From an uncultured Lachnospiraceae bacterium (GTDB lineage: Bacteria > Bacillota > Clostridia > Lachnospirales > Lachnospiraceae): a stretch of DNA of 6,158 nucleotides. The notes under the pieces are model-generated. The model was not told the origin of the DNA. It saw nothing but the letters and a program-made list of their open reading frames with translations, and ran no database searches. The stretch spans positions 1 to 6,158 of the forward strand of contig CAJTZB010000149.1 in assembly GCA_910583815.1 (NCBI GenBank). The letters are read 5' to 3'. Both the position numbers and the translations under genes were made by a program. Shown piece by piece: positions 1-3,932 of the stretch; position 1 is the first letter of the stretch; the number at the start of each line of letters is the position of its first letter.

Positions 1-104
1 CAAAAATCAACAATGTAAATGAAGCGAGCAGAGTAAAGCTGCAGGATACCATGCAGAAAATCATCAATGAGAGCAGCGGTGGATTGATTTGTATTATTAT
101 TTGA
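1..104 (+). CDS. C-terminal tail of an unidentified protein (partial)
   Basis: Reading from base 3 gives 33 open codons ending in TGA at 102-104; the other two + strand frames stop within the first 25 bases. The visible tail begins KINNVNEASRVKL, continues as a charged, probably helical stretch and ends in a hydrophobic GGLICIII. The start lies outside the window, so the family cannot be named. A terminator-like hairpin begins about 10 bases after the stop, as expected for a real gene end. The next gene has its own promoter, so this gene is probably not co-transcribed with it. The short length leaves a chance that this is merely an open stretch. Confidence 0.5.
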   Translation, partial: KINNVNEASRVKLQDTMQKIINESSGGLICIII

Positions 105-113
105 TAATAGGGC

Positions 114-148
114 AAAACCGACACAAGCTTGCTTGTGGGAGGATTTTT
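114..148 (+). terminator. Probable intrinsic terminator of the upstream gene
   Basis: CACAAG (122-127) pairs perfectly with CTTGTG (132-137) around a CTTG loop; a G-C pair closing a CUUG tetraloop is known to be unusually stable in RNA. An outer helix, AAAACC (114-119) against GG-A-TTTT (141-147) with one bulged A, can extend it, and the right arm runs into five T at 144-148. Its position just after the stop at 104 fits a terminator. The U tract is short and overlaps the outer helix, so efficiency is uncertain. Confidence 0.5.
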
Positions 149-194
149 GACTTTTTGACCGCCAAAAACATGAGTAAGCAGCAAATTTTTTCGA

Positions 195-231
195 CAAATG
201 GCTGGGGACAATTTATTGTACCAGCCATTTG
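195..231 (+). other. Long perfect hairpin, possible second terminator or RNA element
   Basis: CAAATGGCTGG (195-205) is the exact reverse complement of CCAGCCATTTG (221-231), an 11-bp stem. Inside it, ACAAT (208-212) and ATTGT (215-219) can stack as a further helix. A T-rich tract (ATTTTTCC, 237-244) follows, but five bases after the stem, which is late for a classic terminator. It could be a back-up terminator for the upstream gene or the structured part of a small RNA. I recognise no known RNA family. Confidence 0.45.
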
Positions 232-311
232 CTTGTATTTTTCCTTTGTTTACTGAATACTACAGAAGTAGAATAAAATATGGTAGCGCTGCAAATAATC
301 CAAAGAATTGG

Positions 312-340
312 TTGACATAAAATGTTTCATTTGCTATAAT
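312..340 (+). promoter_or_regulatory. Consensus sigma-A promoter (P1) of the NlpC/P60 gene
   Basis: A perfect -35 TTGACA (312-317) and a perfect -10 TATAAT (335-340) are separated by exactly 17 bases. TGC directly before the -10 (332-334) adds an extended -10 TGn element. Transcription should start near 345-349, giving a leader of about 75 bases before the ATG at 423. This is the strongest promoter signal in the window and predicts high expression unless repressed. Confidence 0.9.
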
Positions 341-354
341 ATTCACGTAATAAT

Positions 355-372
355 TTTAACATTTATGTAACA
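355..372 (+). promoter_or_regulatory. Candidate WalR/PhoP-type tandem operator
   Basis: TTTAAC (355-360) and TGTAAC (366-371) lie 5 bases apart. This matches 11 of 12 positions of the published WalR pattern TGTWAH-N5-TGTWAH. Read one base later it is TTAACA-N5-GTAACA, close to the B. subtilis PhoP box. The 11-base period suits an OmpR-family dimer on one DNA face. Cell-wall hydrolases with SH3 and NlpC/P60 domains are classic WalR targets, so the context agrees. The site is downstream of the P1 start, a position suited to repression. The A/T-rich background makes chance matches possible. Confidence 0.4.
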
Positions 373-412
373 TTTTAATAAGAGATACTATAATAACATA
401 AAATCCATACGT

Positions 413-417
413 GGAGG
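413..417 (+). promoter_or_regulatory. Ribosome binding site fixing the hydrolase start
   Basis: GGAGG sits 5 bases before the ATG at 423. An in-frame GTG at 411 overlaps this site and has no ribosome site of its own, so ATG 423 is the start. This start also puts the lysines of the signal peptide at residues 2-3. Confidence 0.9.
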
Positions 418-422
418 CACCG

Positions 423-1511
423 ATGAAAAAAATCGTAAAGACATTTGTTTGCACAGCTTTGGCAGGCATTATTACAATACAGGCTCCGCTGCTCTCCGTA
501 AAGGCAGAAGTAGTAGAAGGAGAAAATTCTTTAGCAGGGATTACGGAGGCGCTCGACAGGTACTATAAAACTGCGAACGAATCCGAGGATACAGATACAA
601 CAGAACTGTATGCTGTGGCATTTCAGGCACCGGAAAATTTGGCAATTGCGAATGTAACAAGCAGCCTGAATATACGGAAAGGGCCTGGGACTTCTTATGC
701 TAAGGTTGGTATCCTTGCAAAAGATGCAGCCTGCATTATAGAGTCCATAGATGATAATGGCTGGGCAAAGGTGAAGTCGGGAGCTGTTTCAGGATATGTT
801 GACACCTCATACCTGCTGATGGAGGAAGAAGCTGTTGAACGTGCTCAGGAAATTGCGACTCTTTATGCAAAAGTAAATTCCACGGTCAATGCACTTAATG
901 TCCGTACGGAGCCAAGTACAGATTCTACGATTATTACCAAAGTCAAAGCAGGAGAGCAGATGCTTGTGTCCAAAGAAGTTGTTGTCAACAAAGACGATGA
1001 AACTTCAAAGGTCTGGGTAGAAGTATTTGTAGACGATGAAGACAATGAAAACGCAGTTGCGTATGTCTCGGCGGATTATGTTACGGTTTCTTATGAACTT
1101 CAGTGGGCTTCCAAGTATACACCGTATGGAAAAGATGTTTCAGACCTGCGAGTTTCTATCTGTGACTATGCAAAGAAATTTATCGGAACTCCATATAAAT
1201 GGGGCGGCAATGACTTATACAAAGGAATTGACTGTTCCGGTTTTGTAAAGAAAGTATATGCACACTTTGGTTATACAACGCCTCGTGTTACTCGTGATAT
1301 GGCAAAGAAATACAAGGAAATCAGCTTATCCGAAGCAAAGCCTGGCGATTTGATTTTCTACGGAAAAGTTTCAACAGGATATATCAACCATGTTGGCATC
1401 TACATTGGCAATGGGCAGGTTATCCACTCCAGTACAAACTACAAGGGTGTTGCAATTTCAAGTGCATATTTCTATTCGATTTTGAAAGTATGCCGTATTA
1501 TCAAAGACTAA
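423..1511 (+). CDS. Secreted SH3b-SH3b-NlpC/P60 cell-wall endopeptidase
   Basis: A 362-residue exported enzyme expected to cut peptide stems of peptidoglycan; NlpC/P60 members usually cleave next to D-glutamate or diaminopimelate. Residues 1-28 form a Sec signal peptide (MKK, hydrophobic core, likely cleavage after SVKA). Two bacterial SH3 domains follow at about 76-131 (SLNIRKGPGTSY) and 149-222 (ALNVRTEPSTDS), probably binding the wall. The catalytic domain is about 245-362: nucleophile Cys271 in DCSG, His323 in NHVGIYIG and third residue His335 in VIHSS, all present. There is no LPXTG or transmembrane anchor, so retention would be by the SH3 domains. The second SH3 domain carries an acidic insertion (about 190-210). 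It is transcribed alone from P1 and ended by the terminator at 1525-1562. The exact bond cut and biological role (growth, separation, sporulation) cannot be told. Confidence 0.95.
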   Translation: MKKIVKTFVCTALAGIITIQAPLLSVKAEVVEGENSLAGITEALDRYYKTANESEDTDTTELYAVAFQAPENLAIANVTSSLNIRKGPGTSYAKVGILAKDAACIIESIDDNGWAKVKSGAVSGYVDTSYLLMEEEAVERAQEIATLYAKVNSTVNALNVRTEPSTDSTIITKVKAGEQMLVSKEVVVNKDDETSKVWVEVFVDDEDNENAVAYVSADYVTVSYELQWASKYTPYGKDVSDLRVSICDYAKKFIGTPYKWGGNDLYKGIDCSGFVKKVYAHFGYTTPRVTRDMAKKYKEISLSEAKPGDLIFYGKVSTGYINHVGIYIGNGQVIHSSTNYKGVAISSAYFYSILKVCRIIKD

Positions 1512-1524
1512 AATGGCAATGTTT

Positions 1525-1562
1525 ATTCCCTCCGAGCTTATCCGGCTTGGAGGGAATTTTTT
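1525..1562 (+). terminator. Intrinsic terminator of the hydrolase gene
   Basis: The arms at 1525-1537 (ATTCCCTCCGAGC) and 1545-1557 (GCTTGGAGGGAAT) pair over 13 bp with one G-T pair and a 7-base loop. A run of six T (1557-1562) follows at once. It begins 13 bases after the stop codon and separates the hydrolase from the MutS-like/rnhA/mutS unit. Confidence 0.95.
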
Positions 1563-1622
1563 GCAGAAAAATAGACAGATTTAAAAGGCATTTGGTTTGG
1601 GGAGAGTCATAACATGCTTTGC

Positions 1623-1641
1623 GGCAATTTTGCCTTGGCAA
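1623..1641. repeat. Overlapping GGCAA/TTGCC inverted repeats at the -35
   Basis: GGCAA (1623-1627), TTGCC (1630-1634) and GGCAA (1637-1641) are each separated by TT. The middle arm can pair with either neighbour, giving two perfect 5-2-5 palindromes. The right palindrome covers the -35 hexamer. This may be an operator for a dimeric regulator; the two-base spacers make it a poor RNA hairpin. No specific regulator is recognised. Confidence 0.4.
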
Positions 1642-1663
1642 CCGGAATTTTTTGTGATAAAAT
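1635..1663 (+). promoter_or_regulatory. Probable sigma-A promoter of the MutS-like/rnhA/mutS unit
   Basis: TTGGCA (1635-1640, 5 of 6 consensus) and TAAAAT (1658-1663, 5 of 6) are 17 bases apart, with TGA at 1655-1657 supplying an extended -10. The predicted start is near 1670, about 42 bases before the ATG at 1712. It is the only good promoter between the upstream terminator and the gene. Confidence 0.7.
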
Positions 1664-1702
1664 AAATAAGATTTTTATGTGCTGCGTTAAGTGGCAGAAT
1701 GC

Positions 1703-1706
1703 GAGG
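1703..1706 (+). promoter_or_regulatory. Ribosome binding site fixing the MutS-like start
   Basis: GAGG lies 5 bases before ATG 1712. An in-frame GTG at 1691 would add seven residues but has no purine-rich site upstream, and it would put charged residues ahead of the N-terminal membrane segment. ATG 1712 is preferred. Confidence 0.75.
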
Positions 1707-1711
1707 AAATT

Positions 1712-3394
1712 ATGGAGATTTTAGCAGTTATCGCAGTAGGAATGATTTTTCTTACAATAAAAGGATTCTATGATGGCAAAAAAGCAAAGATACGTCTGCG
1801 CCAGCGGCTTTTAAAAGAATGGGGGAGTCTTCCAACCGAGGAGTATACACAGGAAAAGTACCGTTCTATTGGATACTATTATGAGAAAAAATATCAGTCG
1901 GAGCAGTCCGACCGTTTTTTTCTGGACAAAATCACATGGAATGATTTGAATATGGACGAGCTGTTTATGACAGTTAATGCAACCTGTTCTTCTATGGGAG
2001 AAGAATATCTCTTTGCGGCTTTGCATGAGCTGTTGTTTGATTTGGAAACATTAGAGGAACGCGAACGTGTGATTACATGGTTTGCGGAGCATGAGGCAGA
2101 ACGTCTGCAGCTGCAGATGGATTTTGCTTCTATTGGTAAACATAAAAAGATTTCTATATATGAATACATGGACCGGATTTCGAGTGTGCGTCAAGAATCC
2201 AATGTCATGCATTTTGTTGGCTTGGCGGGTATGCTGTTTGGCTTTGTGCTTCTTCCGTTTTCTGTAGCACTAGGAGGCGTTCTGCTTCTTTGCTTTCTCT
2301 GCTTCAACATTGTGACTTATTATAAACGAAAAGGTGAGATAGAGCCTTATCTCGCAGCGATGTCTTATACCATCCGTCTGCTTGACCATGCGGAAAAAGT
2401 ATCCAAAAGAAATATTGCAGATTTGGCAGCCTATACGGAGCCTATGGGAAAAAAGGTAGCAAAATTTCGTTCGTTCAGAAGAGGAGCTGGAGTTGTGGCG
2501 CCACAAAATGCCACAGGAGATATGACAGCTTTGCTTTTGGACTATATACGCATTTTATTCCACACAGATTTAATTAAGTTCAACACGATGCTGCATGATT
2601 TTTTACAGAAAAAAGAAGAGATTATTGAAATTTTTGAAACGGTTGGCTTCCTTGATGCAATGTGCGCCGTGGCATCTTTCCGTATGTTTATGGGAGTGTT
2701 CTGCGTACCGGAACTTCGCACAGACGGCAAGGCAAAACTTTCTGTAGACGGCCTGTATCATCCTTTTGTTGAGAATCCGGTTCCTGCAAGCTTAGAAACG
2801 GAGCGTTCCATTCTGCTGACCGGTTCCAATGCCTCCGGGAAATCCACGTTCTTAAAAGCGGCGGCAATCAATGCAATTCTTTCACAGACGATTCATACGG
2901 CACTTTGCAGACACTATGAGGCAAGCTGCTTTCAGGTTATGACAAGCATTGCCTTGACAGACAACCTGTTTGAGAAAGAGAGTTATTATATTGTTGAAAT
3001 CAAATCATTAAAGCGGATTTTGGATGCAGCGTCAAACGCGCGTCCGACACTTTGTTTTGTGGACGAGGTATTGCGCGGCACCAATACCGTAGAACGTATT
3101 TCTGCTTCATCAAGAGTGCTGGTTTCACTTGCAATGGCAAATGCCATCTGCTTTGCGGCAACGCATGATGTGGAACTGACACATTTACTGGAAGAATATT
3201 ATGCAAATTATCATTTTGAAGAACAGATAAAAGATGGTCAGGTTGTATTTGACTATCAGCTGAAAGATGGGCGTGCAACATCCCAGAATGCAATTTGGCT
3301 GCTTGGCATGATGGGCTATCCGGATGAGCTGATTCAGGCGGCAAAACAGACAGCGCAGCATTTTATGGAAACAGGGGAATGGAGGTTAGGATGA
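1712..3394 (+). CDS. Membrane-anchored MutS-family ATPase (MutS domain V, no mismatch-recognition domain)
   Basis: A 560-residue paralogue of MutS of unknown function. Residues about 2-19 form a membrane segment followed by a basic stretch (KKAKIRLRQR), predicting a cytosolic body. Residues about 70-110 match the start of the MutS core/lever (TWNDLNMDELF, GEEYLFAAL). A hydrophobic hairpin of two membrane segments occupies about 167-204, ending in YYKRKGE, and the rest of the core follows to about 330. The ATPase is complete: Walker A GSNASGKST (371-379), signature-like SYYIVEI (424-430), Walker B LCFVDE (447-452) with Asp451/Glu452, DEVLRGTNT (451-459) and the His of ATHD (485). The N-terminal mismatch-reading domain with the F-x-E motif is absent and the protein is about 300 residues shorter than MutS, so classical mismatch repair is unlikely. 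It is the first gene of the unit and overlaps rnhA by four bases. Similar proteins are common in Firmicutes annotation as MutS-related proteins; the substrate is not known to me. Confidence 0.9.
   Translation: MEILAVIAVGMIFLTIKGFYDGKKAKIRLRQRLLKEWGSLPTEEYTQEKYRSIGYYYEKKYQSEQSDRFFLDKITWNDLNMDELFMTVNATCSSMGEEYLFAALHELLFDLETLEERERVITWFAEHEAERLQLQMDFASIGKHKKISIYEYMDRISSVRQESNVMHFVGLAGMLFGFVLLPFSVALGGVLLLCFLCFNIVTYYKRKGEIEPYLAAMSYTIRLLDHAEKVSKRNIADLAAYTEPMGKKVAKFRSFRRGAGVVAPQNATGDMTALLLDYIRILFHTDLIKFNTMLHDFLQKKEEIIEIFETVGFLDAMCAVASFRMFMGVFCVPELRTDGKAKLSVDGLYHPFVENPVPASLETERSILLTGSNASGKSTFLKAAAINAILSQTIHTALCRHYEASCFQVMTSIALTDNLFEKESYYIVEIKSLKRILDAASNARPTLCFVDEVLRGTNTVERISASSRVLVSLAMANAICFAATHDVELTHLLEEYYANYHFEEQIKDGQVVFDYQLKDGRATSQNAIWLLGMMGYPDELIQAAKQTAQHFMETGEWRLG
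3381..3385 (+). promoter_or_regulatory. Ribosome binding site of rnhA inside the MutS-like gene
   Basis: GGAGG ends 5 bases before ATG 3391. That ATG overlaps the TGA of the preceding gene as ATGA, which favours translational coupling. An in-frame ATG at 3379 overlaps this ribosome site and is therefore not the start. Confidence 0.85.
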
Positions 3395-3864
3395 AAGTTA
3401 CAATATATACCGACGGTTCGGCAAGAGGAAATCCAGACGGTCCGGGCGGCTATGGAACAATTGTAAGCTATATTGATCCAAGCGGCAAAGAACATATCAG
3501 AGAATATTCGCAAGGTTATGTGCGGACAACCAATAACCGTATGGAACTGCTTGCCGCCATTGTTGGTCTGGAAGCACTGATCAAGCCATGCGAAGTGACG
3601 CTTTACTCGGACTCGCAATATCTTGTAAAAGCATTTAATGAACATTGGATAGTGGGCTGGGAGAAAAAGGGATGGAAACGTGGGAAGAATGAACCGGTGA
3701 AAAATGTGGATTTATGGAAACGGCTGCTTGCTGCGATGCGTCCGCATCAAGTAAGCTACATATGGGTCAAAGGACATGCCGGACATCCGCAAAACGAACG
3801 CTGCGATACACTCGCGACTGCTGCTGCCGACTCTGATAAACTGATTATAGACGAAGGCGTATAA
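3391..3864 (+). CDS. rnhA: Ribonuclease HI
   Basis: A 157-residue cytosolic endonuclease that cuts the RNA strand of RNA:DNA hybrids, clearing R-loops and primer RNA; E. coli RNase HI has 155 residues. The four metal-binding acids are all present: Asp8 in YTDGS, Glu52 in NRMELLAA, Asp74 in YSDSQY and Asp139 in NERCDTLA. The catalytic-loop His129 in KGHAGHPQNE is also intact. The basic handle used for hybrid binding is at about 85-112 (GWEKKGWKRGKN). There is no N-terminal hybrid-binding domain, so this is the simple bacterial type. It overlaps the MutS-like gene by ATGA and lies 68 bases before mutS, so all three are probably on one transcript. The family assignment is secure; any special cooperation with MutS is inference. 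Confidence 0.97.
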   Translation: MKVTIYTDGSARGNPDGPGGYGTIVSYIDPSGKEHIREYSQGYVRTTNNRMELLAAIVGLEALIKPCEVTLYSDSQYLVKAFNEHWIVGWEKKGWKRGKNEPVKNVDLWKRLLAAMRPHQVSYIWVKGHAGHPQNERCDTLATAAADSDKLIIDEGV

Positions 3865-3882
3865 GATGCAGAATGAAAAATA

Positions 3883-3907
3883 GCAGTACCTTGAAATGGG
3901 ATACTGC
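3883..3907 (+). repeat. Small inverted repeat between rnhA and mutS
   Basis: GCAGTA (3883-3888) and TACTGC (3902-3907) pair perfectly; CC (3889-3890) can pair with GG (3899-3900) past one bulged A. No T tract follows, so it is not an intrinsic terminator. It ends 11 bases before the mutS ribosome site and might serve RNA processing or stability, or be chance. I see no good promoter in this gap. Confidence 0.35.
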
Positions 3908-3918
3908 GGAATTGAATT

Positions 3919-3925
3919 AGGAGAG
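3919..3925 (+). promoter_or_regulatory. Ribosome binding site of mutS
   Basis: AGGAGAG is 7 bases before the ATG at 3933. It separates this start from the later in-frame ATG triplets at codons 7-9 (MMM), which have no such site. Confidence 0.85.
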
Positions 3926-3932
3926 TTAATAT

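Larger units (their letters stand above)
105..422. other. Intergenic region with two hairpins and a promoter/operator area
   Basis: This 318-base stretch has no convincing gene. In order it holds a terminator-like hairpin (114-148), a tandem copy of TTTTTGAC (144-159) followed by a complementary CAAAAA (163-168), a long hairpin (195-231) with a T-rich 3' flank, an A/T-rich stretch with nothing recognisable (about 250-311), a consensus promoter (312-340), a tandem repeat resembling a response-regulator site (355-372) and the ribosome site of the hydrolase gene (413-417). Confidence 0.8.

Noticed and set aside
170..256. A 28-codon open frame starting ATG AGT AAG between the upstream gene and the promoter
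   Set aside because: No ribosome site at a usable distance; the frame runs straight through the 11-bp hairpin, which explains its composition better.
315..325. ACAT-AAA-ATGT palindrome between the -35 and -10 of P1
   Set aside because: Only four bases per arm in A/T-rich DNA; too weak to call an operator.
411..422. GTG at 411 as an earlier start of the hydrolase
   Set aside because: It overlaps the GGAGG ribosome site of the ATG at 423 and has none itself.
1691..1711. GTG at 1691 as an earlier start of the MutS-like gene
   Set aside because: No ribosome site upstream; ATG 1712 has GAGG at 5 bases. Not fully excluded.
1712..3394. MutS2-type (anti-recombination or ribosome-rescue) identity for the MutS-like protein
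   Set aside because: MutS2 is about 780 residues, soluble, with a long coiled coil after the ATPase, KOW and Smr domains; this protein ends soon after the ATPase and has membrane segments.
3000..3645. Two overlapping minus-strand open frames of 114 and 103 codons
   Set aside because: They lie wholly opposite the MutS-like ATPase region and rnhA, both confirmed by catalytic motifs, and have no ribosome site or family resemblance.
3891..3919. TTGAAA as a -35 of a separate mutS promoter
   Set aside because: No acceptable -10 lies 16-18 bases downstream (GAATTA is poor).
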